Below are positions 51,276 to 60,831 of a stretch of 64,000 bases of DNA, in pieces. Under the pieces are notes generated by a model, which was given only the letters and a program-made list of their open reading frames with translations, was not told the DNA's origin and did no database searches. Source of the stretch: Kosakonia sp. SMBL-WEM22 (GTDB lineage: Bacteria; Pseudomonadota; Gammaproteobacteria; Enterobacterales; Enterobacteriaceae). A program made the translations under genes and the position numbers. Location of the stretch: positions 3,596,001 through 3,660,000 of the forward strand of contig NZ_CP051488.1 in assembly GCF_014490785.1 (NCBI RefSeq). Reading direction: 5' to 3'. Position 1 is the stretch's first letter, and each line of letters begins with the position of its first letter.

Positions 51276-52742
51276 TTAAGAACCCATGCGGTAGTTGGGG
51301 GATTCCTTGGTGATGGTCACGTCGTGAACGTGGCTCTCCTGGATGCCCGCGCCGCTAATGCGCACGAACTCCGCTTTGGTGCGCAGGGCGTCGATGGTAC
51401 CACAGCCGGTCAGACCCATACAGGAACGCAGGCCGCCCATCTGCTGGTGAATAATCTCTTTCAGACGACCTTTGTACGCTACGCGGCCTTCGATACCTTC
51501 CGGCACCAGTTTGTCGGCAGCGTTATCGGTCTGGAAGTAGCGATCGGAGGAGCCTTTGGACATCGCGCCCAGCGAGCCCATCCCGCGATAGGATTTGTAA
51601 GAGCGGCCCTGGTAGAGTTCGATTTCGCCCGGGGACTCTTCGGTACCTGCCAGCATAGAGCCGACCATTACCGCGCTTGCGCCAGCGGCGATCGCTTTAG
51701 CGATATCGCCAGAGAAGCGGATGCCGCCATCGGCGATAACCGGGATGTCCATCCCTTCCAGCGCTTCAACCGCGTCAGATACGGCAGTGATCTGCGGAAC
51801 ACCCACACCGGTCACAATACGGGTAGTACAAATCGAGCCAGGACCGATACCCACTTTCACCGCGCTGACGCCCGCTTCAGCCAGCGCGCGAGCGCCTGCG
51901 CCGGTCGCGACGTTACCGCCGATGATTTGCAGATCCGGGTATTTGGCACGCGTTTCGCGAATACGCTGCAACACGCCTTCAGAGTGGCCATGGGAGGAGT
52001 CAATCAGCAGCACGTCAACACCGGCGGCAACCAGCGCATCAACGCGCTCTTCGTTGCCCGCGCCCGCGCCGACCGCTGCGCCAACGCGCAGACGACCCTG
52101 CTCATCTTTACAGGCGTTCGGTTTACGTTCTGCTTTCTGGAAATCTTTAACAGTGATCATGCCGAGCAGGTGGAAGCTGTCATCCACCACCAGCGCTTTT
52201 TCGACGCGCTTTTCATGCATTTTGGCAAACACGACTTCGCGCGCTTCACCTTCACGTACCGTAACCAGGCGCTCTTTCGGCGTCATATAAACGCTGACCG
52301 GCTGGTTGAGGTCGGTAACAAAACGCACGTCACGCCCGGTGATGATGCCCACCAGTTCGTTCTCTTCGTTAACAACCGGGTAGCCGGCGAAGCCGTTACG
52401 CTCGGTCAGCTCTTTCACTTCACGCAGGGTGGTGGTCGGCAGCACGGTCTGCGGCTCTTTTACCACGCCAGACTCATGTTTCTTCACGCGGCGTACTTCA
52501 TCTGCCTGGCGCTCGATAGACATGTTTTTGTGAATAAAGCCAATGCCGCCTTCCTGTGCGAGGGCGATCGCCAGACGCGCTTCCGTTACGGTGTCCATTG
52601 CCGCAGAGAGCATAGGAATGTTCAGGCGAATGGTCTTCGTCAGCTGAGTGCTTAAATCGGCGGTATTCGGCAGAACAGTGGAGTGGGCGGGAACGAGGAG
52701 GACGTCGTCAAACGTCAAAGCTTCTTTAGCGATACGTAGCAT
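51276..52742 (-). CDS. guaB: IMP dehydrogenase
   Basis: GuaB oxidises IMP to XMP, the committed step of guanine nucleotide synthesis. The 488 residues from 52742 (MLRIAKEALTFDDVLLVPAHS) match E. coli. A pair of CBS domains interrupts the barrel (about 93-205), the catalytic loop is GPGSICTTRIVTGVG with the nucleophilic cysteine, and the flap is near GRVAYKGRLKEIIHQQMGGLRSCMGLTGC. The earlier in-frame ATG at 52748 adds two residues and is less favoured. It is controlled from the PurR-box promoter upstream. Confidence 0.97.
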   Translation of the reverse strand: MLRIAKEALTFDDVLLVPAHSTVLPNTADLSTQLTKTIRLNIPMLSAAMDTVTEARLAIALAQEGGIGFIHKNMSIERQADEVRRVKKHESGVVKEPQTVLPTTTLREVKELTERNGFAGYPVVNEENELVGIITGRDVRFVTDLNQPVSVYMTPKERLVTVREGEAREVVFAKMHEKRVEKALVVDDSFHLLGMITVKDFQKAERKPNACKDEQGRLRVGAAVGAGAGNEERVDALVAAGVDVLLIDSSHGHSEGVLQRIRETRAKYPDLQIIGGNVATGAGARALAEAGVSAVKVGIGPGSICTTRIVTGVGVPQITAVSDAVEALEGMDIPVIADGGIRFSGDIAKAIAAGASAVMVGSMLAGTEESPGEIELYQGRSYKSYRGMGSLGAMSKGSSDRYFQTDNAADKLVPEGIEGRVAYKGRLKEIIHQQMGGLRSCMGLTGCGTIDALRTKAEFVRISGAGIQESHVHDVTITKESPNYRMGS

Positions 52743-52783
52743 GGGCAATATCTCTGACCTGGGTGGTTAAATATTGCCGTGGC

Positions 52784-52809
52784 ATTATACAGAGCGTAAC
52801 CGATTGCAT
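52784..52809 (-). promoter_or_regulatory. guaB promoter with PurR box
   Basis: On the minus strand the sequence ATGCAATCGGTTACGC (52809-52794) is a PurR-type operator, followed by a perfect -10 TATAAT (52789-52784). The operator lies between the -35 and -10 elements, as in E. coli guaBA, so PurR should block the promoter. Confidence 0.87.
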
Positions 52810-52900
52810 CTACACTTTTTTGGAAAAATACTTGTAATCAGGTGACATCAGGCTACTATCGACCGAATAACTTGCTGATTTAGAATTTGATCTGGCTCAC

Positions 52901-54274
52901 ATGTCCTCATTGCAAACTCCCTCCATTTATACTGTCAGCCGCCTTAACCAGACGGTACGATCGCTACTGGAACGCGAGCTGGGCCAGGTGTGGATCAGCG
53001 GCGAAATCTCCAACTTTACCCAGCCCGCTTCCGGTCACTGGTACTTCACCTTAAAAGATGACACCGCCCAGGTGCGCTGCGCGATGTTCCGCAACAGCAA
53101 CCGCCGCGTCACCTTCCGCCCGCAGCATGGGCAGCAGGTGCTGGTGCGCGCCAACATCACCATGTATGAGCCGCGCGGTGAATACCAAATCATCGTTGAG
53201 AGCATGCAACCGGCGGGTGAAGGGCTATTACAGCAGAAGTATGAGCAGCTGAAAGCGAAGCTGGCAGCGGAAGGGCTGTTCGATCAGCAATTTAAACATC
53301 CCCTGCCCTCACCCGCGCACTGCGTTGGGGTGATCACCTCGAAAACCGGTGCCGCGCTGCACGATATTTTGCATGTGCTGAAACGCCGCGACCCGTCGCT
53401 GCCTGTGGTGATCTACCCGACCGCCGTACAGGGCGAAGATGCACCGGCGCAAATCGTGCGCGCCATTGCCCTTGCCAACAGCCGTAACGAATGTGATGTG
53501 CTGATTGTCGGGCGCGGCGGTGGTTCACTGGAAGATCTCTGGAGTTTCAACGACGAACGCGTCGCGCGCGCCATTTTTGCCAGCCGGATTCCGATTGTCA
53601 GCGCCGTCGGCCATGAAACGGATGTCACCATCGCCGATTTCGTCGCCGACCTGCGCGCACCCACCCCTTCGGCGGCAGCGGAGATTGTCAGCCGCAACCA
53701 GCTTGAACTGCTGCGCCAGGTGCAGGCGATGCAGCAGCGTCTGGAGATGGGCATGGATTACTATCTGGCAGGGCGCAACCGCCGCTTTGCCCAGCTTCAT
53801 CACCGTCTGCAACAGCAACACCCGCAACTGCGCCTCGCGCGTCAGCAGACGGTGCTCGACCGCTTGCAGCAGCGCATGCACAACGCGCTGGATACGCAGC
53901 TTAAGCGCGCGAATACACGTCAACAGCGCGTCGTGCAACGGCTCAATCATCACAACCCCCAGCCGCGCATCCACCGGGCGCAAACCCGGGTGCAACAGCT
54001 TGAGTATCGCCTGAGCCAGTCGATTCGCGATCGTCTCGGCAGCACGCGCGAGCGCTTCGGCACCGCCCTCACCCATCTGGAGGCCGTCAGCCCGCTGGCG
54101 ACGCTGGCGCGCGGCTATAGCGTCACTACCGCCACCGACGGGAAAGTGCTGAAACAGACTAAGCAGGTGAAAGCGGGCGATACGCTCACTACCCGCCTGA
54201 ATGATGGCTGGGTCGAGAGCGAGGTGCGCATTGTCACACCGGTGAAACAACCGAGAAAACGAAAAACCCCGTAG
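52901..54274 (+). CDS. xseA: Exodeoxyribonuclease VII large subunit
   Basis: XseA with XseB degrades single-stranded DNA in mismatch and repair pathways. The 457 residues match E. coli XseA (456). An N-terminal OB fold (LNQTVRSLLERELGQVWISGEISNFTQPASGHWYFTLKDD..) is followed by the nuclease domain with GVITSKTGAALHDILHVLKRR and IVGRGGGSLEDLWSFNDERVARAIFASRIPIVSAVGHETDVTIADFVADLRAPTPSAAAE, and a long helical C-terminus. It is divergent from guaB. In E. coli it is followed by yfgJ; here two protease-inhibitor genes are inserted. Confidence 0.96.
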   Translation: MSSLQTPSIYTVSRLNQTVRSLLERELGQVWISGEISNFTQPASGHWYFTLKDDTAQVRCAMFRNSNRRVTFRPQHGQQVLVRANITMYEPRGEYQIIVESMQPAGEGLLQQKYEQLKAKLAAEGLFDQQFKHPLPSPAHCVGVITSKTGAALHDILHVLKRRDPSLPVVIYPTAVQGEDAPAQIVRAIALANSRNECDVLIVGRGGGSLEDLWSFNDERVARAIFASRIPIVSAVGHETDVTIADFVADLRAPTPSAAAEIVSRNQLELLRQVQAMQQRLEMGMDYYLAGRNRRFAQLHHRLQQQHPQLRLARQQTVLDRLQQRMHNALDTQLKRANTRQQRVVQRLNHHNPQPRIHRAQTRVQQLEYRLSQSIRDRLGSTRERFGTALTHLEAVSPLATLARGYSVTTATDGKVLKQTKQVKAGDTLTTRLNDGWVESEVRIVTPVKQPRKRKTP

Positions 54275-54343
54275 TTAAAACTCTTAATGCGGTGAGGCGA
54301 CCTATACTTTTGTTGTTCTTTTGATTTTATCAAGGAGATCAAC

Positions 54344-55369
54344 ATGACCACTCGCTTCCCGCACACCGTGATTCCCCCCTACATTCTCCGTCGCATCATT
54401 GACCAGGGCTCTGAGGTTCAGAAGCGCTGCGCGAAACAGACCCTGATGCATGTCCAGACGCTGATGGCTCACAGCCACGGTAAACCGAGCGCCCCACAGG
54501 CGAACTCGCCGGGCGAGCTGCTGCGTGATATTTACGATGCGCAGCACAAAGAGAGCCTGCCGGGTAAGCAGGTGCGCTATGAGGGCCAGCCTTCCAATGG
54601 CGATGTCGCCGTCGATGAAGCCTATGACTACCTTGGCGTCACCCATGACTTTTTCTGGAAAGAGTGGAAACGTAACTCGCTGGATAACAAGGGCCTGGTG
54701 CTGAGCGGCACGGTGCATTACGGCCAGGAGTACCAGAACGCCTTCTGGAACGGTCAGCAGATGGTGTTTGGCGATGGCGACGGTGAAATCTTTAACCGTT
54801 TCACTATCGCCATTGATGTGGTGGCGCATGAGCTAAGCCACGGCGTCACCGAGTCGGAAGCGGCGCTGATCTACTTTGAACAATCGGGCGCGCTGAATGA
54901 ATCCCTGTCGGATGTCTTCGGTTCGCTGGTCAAGCAGTACCACCTCAAGCAAACCGCAGAGCAGGCGGACTGGATTATCGGCGAAGGGCTGTTAGCCGAA
55001 GGGATCAACGGCAAAGGGCTGCGCTCGATGTCCGAGCCGGGTACCGCCTATAACGATCCGCTGCTCGGCAAAGATCCGCAGCCCGCGCACATGAAGGACT
55101 TTATTAAAACCCGCGAAGATAACGGCGGCGTGCACCTTAACTCCGGTATCCCGAACCGCGCCTTTTATCTTGCGGCCACGGAGATTGGCGGTTATGCGTG
55201 GGAAAAAGCGGGCTACGCCTGGTACGATACGGTCTGCGATCGCCAGCTGGCGCAAAACGCCGATTTTGCCGCCTTTGCAAAACTGACCATTCATCACGGC
55301 GAAAAACGTTCCGGTAAAGCGGTGGCGGCGGCCATCGAACAGGCGTGGAAAGATGTCGGAGTCTTATAA
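54344..55369 (+). CDS. Protealysin-type M4 neutral metalloprotease
   Basis: A 341-residue thermolysin-family protease. The short N-terminal propeptide with the conserved HTVIPPYILRRII motif (about 6-19) marks the protealysin subgroup, which has no classical signal peptide. The zinc site is HELSHGVTE (about 163) with the third ligand glutamate in ALNESLSDVFG, and the catalytic histidine is in GVHLNSGIPNRAF. Protealysins of Serratia and relatives cleave actin and OmpX-like proteins and may aid host-cell entry; that role is not shown here. An AAGGAG site precedes the ATG. The inhibitor gene overlaps its last base. Confidence 0.92.
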   Translation: MTTRFPHTVIPPYILRRIIDQGSEVQKRCAKQTLMHVQTLMAHSHGKPSAPQANSPGELLRDIYDAQHKESLPGKQVRYEGQPSNGDVAVDEAYDYLGVTHDFFWKEWKRNSLDNKGLVLSGTVHYGQEYQNAFWNGQQMVFGDGDGEIFNRFTIAIDVVAHELSHGVTESEAALIYFEQSGALNESLSDVFGSLVKQYHLKQTAEQADWIIGEGLLAEGINGKGLRSMSEPGTAYNDPLLGKDPQPAHMKDFIKTREDNGGVHLNSGIPNRAFYLAATEIGGYAWEKAGYAWYDTVCDRQLAQNADFAAFAKLTIHHGEKRSGKAVAAAIEQAWKDVGVL

Positions 55370-55710
55370 TGAACGAACCCGAACTGACCGACGATGCGGT
55401 TGTCGAGCTGGCCCGTGAAGGCGGCGTGGCTTATATCCCGATGCTCACCGGGCGAAGGCGGATTGTTATCGCCCAGTTGACCGACGAGCAGCGTCAGCGG
55501 CTGATTGAGATCCTGCACCAGGCATTACCGCTGGCGCAGCCTCCCGGTCAGGCTGACTCACCGGGGCGCGGGGACCAGCGCTTTTATCGCCTGCAGATCA
55601 CCTGGACCACGCGGCAGAGCGATATGCTGCTGCTGATCCCGGAGAGCAAAGCGCCGCCGTCTTTCGTTGAGCTGTGGCGCGAAGGCGAAGGCTGTATCTG
55701 CAAGCCTTAG
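55369..55710 (+). CDS. Emfourin-type protealysin inhibitor
   Basis: A 113-residue protein starting at the ATG that overlaps the protease stop (TAATG). It shows the features of emfourin, the slow tight-binding inhibitor of protealysin: an N-terminal amphipathic ELTDDAVVELAREGGVAYIPMLTGRRR, a central LTDEQRQRLIEILHQALPLA helix and a C-terminal RFYRLQITWTTRQSDMLLLIPESKAPPSFVELW strand region. Coding beside and after its target enzyme is the known Serratia arrangement. Its stop overlaps the convergent yfgJ stop by four bases. Confidence 0.9.
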   Translation: MNEPELTDDAVVELAREGGVAYIPMLTGRRRIVIAQLTDEQRQRLIEILHQALPLAQPPGQADSPGRGDQRFYRLQITWTTRQSDMLLLIPESKAPPSFVELWREGEGCICKP

Positions 55711-55922
55711 CGCAGGGTGAATTCGACTCGTTTTTTGGAAATCAGCCCGTGGCCGTGCTGGCAGAAGTAGTCCACCGCGCCACAGGCTTTTAATACTTCA
55801 AGGGGCTGGTGACACTCCGGGCAGGCAGCATTCACCTCAATATCTTTATTGCACGTGGCGCAGTGCGCCATGGTTCCGGCGAGTTCCAGCTCACCGTGGC
55901 AGGTCGGGCAGTTCAGTTGCAT
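55707..55922 (-). CDS. yfgJ: Zinc-ribbon protein YfgJ
   Basis: A 71-residue protein with paired CxxC knuckles (LNCPTCHGEL, AHCATCNKD, ACPECHQPL and YFCQHGHG), giving two zinc ribbons as in E. coli YfgJ (83 residues). Function is unknown. It lies between the emfourin gene and der, in the same orientation as der; its stop overlaps that of the emfourin gene by four bases. Confidence 0.87.
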   Translation of the reverse strand: MQLNCPTCHGELELAGTMAHCATCNKDIEVNAACPECHQPLEVLKACGAVDYFCQHGHGLISKKRVEFTLR

Positions 55923-55970
55923 AACGCACTCCTCACAATCGTTTCAGATTGACCTAATGATACACCCTCA

Positions 55971-55998
55971 AAAACAAAACACCCGCCAGCGGCGGGTG
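55971..55998 (-). terminator. der terminator
   Basis: On the minus strand stem CACCCGCC/GGCGGGTG with a three-base loop is followed by TTTTGTTTTT. It lies 11 bases after the der stop. Confidence 0.92.
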
Positions 55999-56008
55999 AA
56001 GTGAACGG

Positions 56009-57484
56009 TTACTTACCTTTCTTAAGGTGCTTGATCAGGCGCTTACGCTTACGTAACTGGTTCGGCGTCAGGGTGTTGCGCTTGTCAGCAAACGGGTTCT
56101 CGCCCTCTTTGAACTGGATACGAATCGGGGTACCCATCACTTCCAGCGATTTGCGGAAATAGTTCATCAGGTAGCGCTTGTAGGAGTCCGGCAGGTCTTT
56201 CACCTGGTTGCCGTGGATCACCACAATCGGCGGGTTGTAACCACCGGCGTGGGCGTATTTCAGCTTCACGCGACGGCCACGCACCAGCGGCGGCTGGTGA
56301 TCTTCTGCCGCCATGTTCATGATGCGGGTCAGCAGCGCGGTGCTGACGCGGCGGGTGGAGCTGTCATAGGCTTCGCGTACAGACTCAAACAGGTTACCGA
56401 CGCCGCTGCCGTGCAGGGCAGAGATAAAGTGCACGCGCGCAAAGTCGATAAAGCCGAGGCGGTAATCGAGCGTCTCTTTCACCTGCTCTCTCACCTCCTG
56501 GCTCAGGCCGTCCCACTTGTTGACGACAATCACCAGCGAGCGACCGCTGTTGAGGATAAAGCCCAGCAGGGAGAGATCCTGATCGGAGATGCCTTCGCGG
56601 GCATCAATCACCAGCATTACCACGTTGGCGTCTTCAATCGCCTGCAGGGTTTTGATAACGGAGAACTTCTCGACCACGTCGGTGATTTTGCCGCGCTTAC
56701 GCACGCCCGCGGTGTCGATCAGCACATATTCGCGCTCATCGCGCTGCATCGGAATGTAGATGCTGTCGCGGGTGGTGCCCGGCATGTCGTACACCACAAC
56801 GCGGTCTTCACCGAGAATACGGTTAGTGAGCGTTGACTTACCGACGTTCGGACGCCCGACAATCGCCAGCTTGATCGGCAGATCCTGCGGATTGAAATCG
56901 TCTTCCGGCTCTTCGGCTTCACCGTTAGCCGCGGCTTCAAACTGCGCCCAGTACTCGGCCTCTTCATCCACCTCTTCCGGCGGGTTCAGCTCATCCATCC
57001 ACGGCATCAGCACATGCTCAAGCAGGCTGGTGACGCCGCGTCCGTGTGAAGCGGCAATGGCGTGAATTTCGCCAAGGCCAAGGGAGTAGAAGTCAGAGAC
57101 CGCCTGATCCGGGTCGAGACCATCGGTTTTGTTGGCGACGAGGAAGGTGGGCTTCTCGCGCGAGCGCAGATGTTTGGCGATAGCGATATCGGCCGGCATC
57201 AGCCCGGCGCGGGCATCAACCATAAACAGCACAACGTCCGCTTCTTCAATCGCCAGCAGCGACTGCTCCGCCATGCGCGTCTCAACGCCATCTTCGGTGC
57301 CGTCGATACCGCCGGTATCGATACAGATAAATTCGCGGCCTTCTACTTCAGCACGACCGTACTTACGGTCACGAGTCAGACCCGGAAAATCCGCTACAAG
57401 CGCATCACGGGTGCGAGTAAGACGGTTGAATAGCGTGGATTTCCCAACGTTAGGGCGCCCGACAAGCGCGACCACAGGTACCAT
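56009..57484 (-). CDS. der: Ribosome biogenesis GTPase Der (EngA)
   Basis: Der is an essential double-GTPase for 50S subunit assembly. Two G domains are visible, each with GRPNVGKSTL (residues 8-17 and about 210-219), DTAG-type switch II (DTGGID and DTAGVRKRG) and NKTD/NKWD specificity motifs, joined by an acidic linker (EEVDEEAEYWAQFEAAANGEAEEPEDD), then a KH-like C-terminal domain and a basic tail (RKRKRLIKHLKKGK). 491 residues (E. coli 490). Confidence 0.97.
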   Translation of the reverse strand: MVPVVALVGRPNVGKSTLFNRLTRTRDALVADFPGLTRDRKYGRAEVEGREFICIDTGGIDGTEDGVETRMAEQSLLAIEEADVVLFMVDARAGLMPADIAIAKHLRSREKPTFLVANKTDGLDPDQAVSDFYSLGLGEIHAIAASHGRGVTSLLEHVLMPWMDELNPPEEVDEEAEYWAQFEAAANGEAEEPEDDFNPQDLPIKLAIVGRPNVGKSTLTNRILGEDRVVVYDMPGTTRDSIYIPMQRDEREYVLIDTAGVRKRGKITDVVEKFSVIKTLQAIEDANVVMLVIDAREGISDQDLSLLGFILNSGRSLVIVVNKWDGLSQEVREQVKETLDYRLGFIDFARVHFISALHGSGVGNLFESVREAYDSSTRRVSTALLTRIMNMAAEDHQPPLVRGRRVKLKYAHAGGYNPPIVVIHGNQVKDLPDSYKRYLMNYFRKSLEVMGTPIRIQFKEGENPFADKRNTLTPNQLRKRKRLIKHLKKGK

Positions 57485-57551
57485 GTTTAAAGCCTCATTG
57501 CAGAAAATTCATTAGCAAAACGTCACGATTTACGCGGCGTTTTAAAAACAG

Positions 57552-57578
57552 GAAAACGGCTCCTGCAACAGGAGCCGT
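57552..57578 (-). terminator. bamB terminator
   Basis: On the minus strand the stem ACGGCTCCTG/CAGGAGCCGT with a short loop is followed by TTTTCC. It lies about 28 bases downstream of the bamB stop and separates the rodZ-to-bamB run from der. Confidence 0.88.
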
Positions 57579-57605
57579 CTTTCAGATACGACACTCTCAG
57601 CGCGC

Positions 57606-58784
57606 TTAGCGCGTGAGGGCGTACAGCGTGCCGTCTTTCGCCTGGATAAGCAGTTTGCCGCCAGCCACCACCGGCTCGGTCAGGAAGCCGGAACTATCGA
57701 CTTTCTGCTGGGCAACAAAGCGACCATCTTCGACGTTAATCCAGTGGAGATAGCCTTCGCTATCGCCGGTCACAATATAACCATTATAGAGCGCCGGAGA
57801 GGTCAGGTTGCGATGCAGCAGATCGCTCTGCGTCCACAGCGTTACGCCGCCGTCGGTGCTCAGGGCCAGCACGCGATCGTTCTGATCGATGATGTAGATA
57901 CGGTTACCATCAATCACAAAATCGCTTACCGAGCCAAGATCGCGTTTCCACATAATCTGGCCGCTGCGCAGATCCAGCGCCGTCATATTACCGTTATAGG
58001 CCAGCGCGTAAACCACACCATTTACCACCACCGGCGTGGTATCGACGTCGCTCAGACGGTCGATTTCCGTCGGGCCATTCGCCTGTGAGATACGCTGCTG
58101 CCAGATCAACTGGCCCTGCTGCATCAGCACGGCGCTGACGCGTCCGTTATCACCGCCAACAATGGCAGCACCAAACGCGGTGGTCGGCGCAGATTCACCG
58201 CGCAGGGAGAGCGACGGCATATCAAGGTTAACGGTCCATTTCACCGCGCCATCCGCTTCGTTCAGCGCCTGCAACTGACCGTTGCTGGTGTGAATCAGCA
58301 CCAGACCATCGCTGACTACCGGGCGAGAGAGGGCTTCACCCACTACGCCGGTTTTCCAGGCCACGGAACCATCGCTGGCATTCAGCGCATAGACCTGCGC
58401 CTGCTCGGTACCGATGTAGACTTTACCGCCGGAAACGGTCACACCGCCGGAGAGCAGCGCGGCGCGGGTGGAGAACCAGCCATCTTTCTCAGCCAGGTTT
58501 ACCGACCAGATTTCGCGGCCATCATCAATGCTGAGCGCTTTCACCACACCATGACGATCGGCGGCGTAGACCACGCCATCGGCAAAGGCCGGGTGCAGGG
58601 TGGAGTAGTACTTGCCGATACCGTTACCGACGGAGGTGCTCCACGACGTTGTCGGCGTGAACTGGTTTTCAACCACCGGCAGCGGCGACATTTTGACAAC
58701 ATCTTCTTCGCTGTTGAAGAGGGAACAGCCGCTCAATAACGTGACGGAAAGCAGCCCTGGCAGGAGTAATTTACGCAATTGCAT
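57606..58784 (-). CDS. bamB: Outer membrane assembly lipoprotein BamB
   Basis: BamB is a lipoprotein of the BAM complex that folds outer-membrane beta barrels. The lipobox LLSGC places the lipidated cysteine at C20. The rest is an eight-bladed beta propeller with repeating GDNGRV, DLRSGQIMW and STDGGVTLW-type WD-like blades. Length is 392, as in E. coli. yfgM lies 10 bases upstream in the same operon. Confidence 0.97.
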   Translation of the reverse strand: MQLRKLLLPGLLSVTLLSGCSLFNSEEDVVKMSPLPVVENQFTPTTSWSTSVGNGIGKYYSTLHPAFADGVVYAADRHGVVKALSIDDGREIWSVNLAEKDGWFSTRAALLSGGVTVSGGKVYIGTEQAQVYALNASDGSVAWKTGVVGEALSRPVVSDGLVLIHTSNGQLQALNEADGAVKWTVNLDMPSLSLRGESAPTTAFGAAIVGGDNGRVSAVLMQQGQLIWQQRISQANGPTEIDRLSDVDTTPVVVNGVVYALAYNGNMTALDLRSGQIMWKRDLGSVSDFVIDGNRIYIIDQNDRVLALSTDGGVTLWTQSDLLHRNLTSPALYNGYIVTGDSEGYLHWINVEDGRFVAQQKVDSSGFLTEPVVAGGKLLIQAKDGTLYALTR

Positions 58785-58794
58785 CGGGTCCCTC

Positions 58795-59415
58795 TTAGAT
58801 GGACAAATTATTAATTTTCATCTGCATCATTTCACTCAGCGCAGGAGAAGCATTGTTTTTAATGCCGTTTTCCCATGCGGTGCGCGCACCTTTTTTGTCG
58901 CCTTTGCTCAGCAACGCTTCGCCGCGCAGATCCGCAACGATGGCTGACCAGCTTTCACCTTTCACGGCATCCAGCGTTTTCAGCGCCGCGTCCTGCTGCT
59001 TCAGTTGCACCTGAATGCGCGCCAGACGGACATTGATCATCGACTTCAGATTCTCATCGTCGGTCGCGGCAATGCCCTGCTGCAGCTGTGCAGCGGCTTT
59101 TTGCAGATCGTTCTTCTCAACGTAGCGCTGAGCCAGCTCAAGTGACGCCAGCGCACCGTAGCTGTTTTTGTTATCAGCAGCGAATTTTTCCGCAGCGGCA
59201 AAAGAGTCCTGTTTGCCGGCCTGCAGCGCGGTTACCGCGCTTTCATACGCCTGCGAGGTCTCGCGCGCATTGTCCGCCTGATGGCTGTTCCAGAAACGCC
59301 AGCCCACCAGCGCGCCGATACCCAGTACTACCCCAACGGCCAGCGCTTTGCCATTCTCGGCAAAGAAGCGCTTAATCGCGTCTACCTGGTCGTTTTCGTT
59401 TTCGTAAATTTCCAC
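58795..59415 (-). CDS. yfgM: Ancillary SecYEG translocon subunit / RcsB regulator YfgM
   Basis: A 206-residue protein with one N-terminal membrane helix (about 23-42, KALAVGVVLGIGALVGWRFW) and a large periplasmic TPR-like domain (RETSQAYESAVTALQAGKQDSF..). E. coli YfgM associates with SecYEG and PpiD and links the translocon to periplasmic chaperones. Length equals E. coli (206). It is between bamB and hisS, in the same direction. Confidence 0.95.
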   Translation of the reverse strand: MEIYENENDQVDAIKRFFAENGKALAVGVVLGIGALVGWRFWNSHQADNARETSQAYESAVTALQAGKQDSFAAAEKFAADNKNSYGALASLELAQRYVEKNDLQKAAAQLQQGIAATDDENLKSMINVRLARIQVQLKQQDAALKTLDAVKGESWSAIVADLRGEALLSKGDKKGARTAWENGIKNNASPALSEMMQMKINNLSI

Positions 59416-59451
59416 GCAGTCCTTCTCCTTAACGATAAATCACCGGGGAGA

Positions 59452-60726
59452 TTAGCCCAGTAGTGTGCGCAAATGCGCCGCAACGCTCTCCTGCGTTACC
59501 GTACTCTGCTCACCAGAGCGTAAATCCTTCACCACAACATTTCCGTCGGCAATTTCAGACTCGCCGAGCACCAGCGCGACGCGAGCGCCCCACTTATCTG
59601 CACGGGCAAACTGCTTCTTAAAGTTGCCGCCGCCGTGGTTCATCATCAGCCGCACGCCAGGCAGCGCATCGCGCACCTGCTCACCCAACAGCATTGCTGC
59701 GGATTGCGTGTTAGCGCCAGAGGCCACCAGGTAAATATCGACAACGGATTCGGCTTTAAATTCCGGATTAACTGCCTGAACCAGCAAAACAAGTCGCTCA
59801 AGACCCATCGCGAAGCCAACCGCTGGGGTCGCGCGACCGCCGAGTTGCTCAACCAGGCCATCGTAACGGCCACCGGCGCAGACGGTACCCTGCGCGCCGA
59901 GGCTGCTGGTCACCCATTCAAACACGGTGCGGTTGTAGTAATCGAGACCGCGCACCAGGCGCTGGTTAACGGTGTAGGCGATGCCCGCCGCGTCAAGGAA
60001 AGCGCAGAGGCCGGCAAAGTGCTCGCGTGATTCGTCATCAAGATAATCACCCAGCTTCGGCGCATCGTTCAGCAGCGTCTGAATATCGGGGTTTTTGGTG
60101 TCCAGCACGCGCAGCGGGTTACTGTACATTCGACGCAGGCAATCTTCGTCGAGCTTATCTTTATGCTGCTCCAGGAACGCCACCAGCGCGTCGCGATAGG
60201 TCGCACGGGCTTCCAGCGAACCGATGGAGTTAAGCTCAAGCGCAACGTGCGAAGCGATACCCAGCTCGCGCCACCAGCGCGCGGTCAGCATAATCAGCTC
60301 GGCGTCGATATCCGGCCCCTGCAGGCCAAACACTTCCACACCCAGCTGATGGAACTGACGGTAGCGCCCTTTCTGCGGACGCTCGTAGCGGAACATCGGC
60401 CCGACGTACCACAAGCGCTGTTCCTGATTGTACAGAAGACCATGTTCGATGCCGGCGCGTACGCAGCCTGCGGTCCCTTCCGGACGCAGCGTCAGGCTGT
60501 CGCCGTTGCGGTCGTCGAAGGTATACATCTCTTTTTCAACGACGTCGGTCACTTCGCCGATCGCGCGTTTGAATAACGGGGTCTGCTCTACAATCGGCAA
60601 ACGGATTTCACTGTAACCGTAGCTGCCGAGCACGTTCTTCAGGCTGCTTTCAATGCGCTGCCAGATGGCGGTCTCGCCAGGCAGATAATCGTTCATGCCG
60701 CGAATGGCTTGAATATTTTTTGCCAC
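59452..60726 (-). CDS. hisS: Histidyl-tRNA synthetase (GTG start)
   Basis: HisS charges tRNA-His. From GTG 60726 the protein is 424 residues, beginning VAKNIQAIRGMNDYLPGE, as in E. coli; the longer frame from 60807 is not conserved. Class II motif 1 (YGYSEIRLPIVEQTPLF), motif 2 (TLRPEGTAGCVRA..YVGPMFRYERPQKGRYRQFHQLGVEVFG), the HisA motif LVRGLDYYNRTVFEW and motif 3 (AVGFAMGLERL) are present. It belongs to the rodZ-ispG-hisS-yfgM-bamB run. Confidence 0.97.
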   Translation of the reverse strand: MAKNIQAIRGMNDYLPGETAIWQRIESSLKNVLGSYGYSEIRLPIVEQTPLFKRAIGEVTDVVEKEMYTFDDRNGDSLTLRPEGTAGCVRAGIEHGLLYNQEQRLWYVGPMFRYERPQKGRYRQFHQLGVEVFGLQGPDIDAELIMLTARWWRELGIASHVALELNSIGSLEARATYRDALVAFLEQHKDKLDEDCLRRMYSNPLRVLDTKNPDIQTLLNDAPKLGDYLDDESREHFAGLCAFLDAAGIAYTVNQRLVRGLDYYNRTVFEWVTSSLGAQGTVCAGGRYDGLVEQLGGRATPAVGFAMGLERLVLLVQAVNPEFKAESVVDIYLVASGANTQSAAMLLGEQVRDALPGVRLMMNHGGGNFKKQFARADKWGARVALVLGESEIADGNVVVKDLRSGEQSTVTQESVAAHLRTLLG

Positions 60727-60831
60727 GTTTATTCTCTTTATTAATACAAAAAATGAACCCTCAGGGCGGCGACAAAAGCGGTCGCGCCGGGCGGGCTCAT
60801 GATACACGGGATGCCAGCCTTCGCGGCACCC

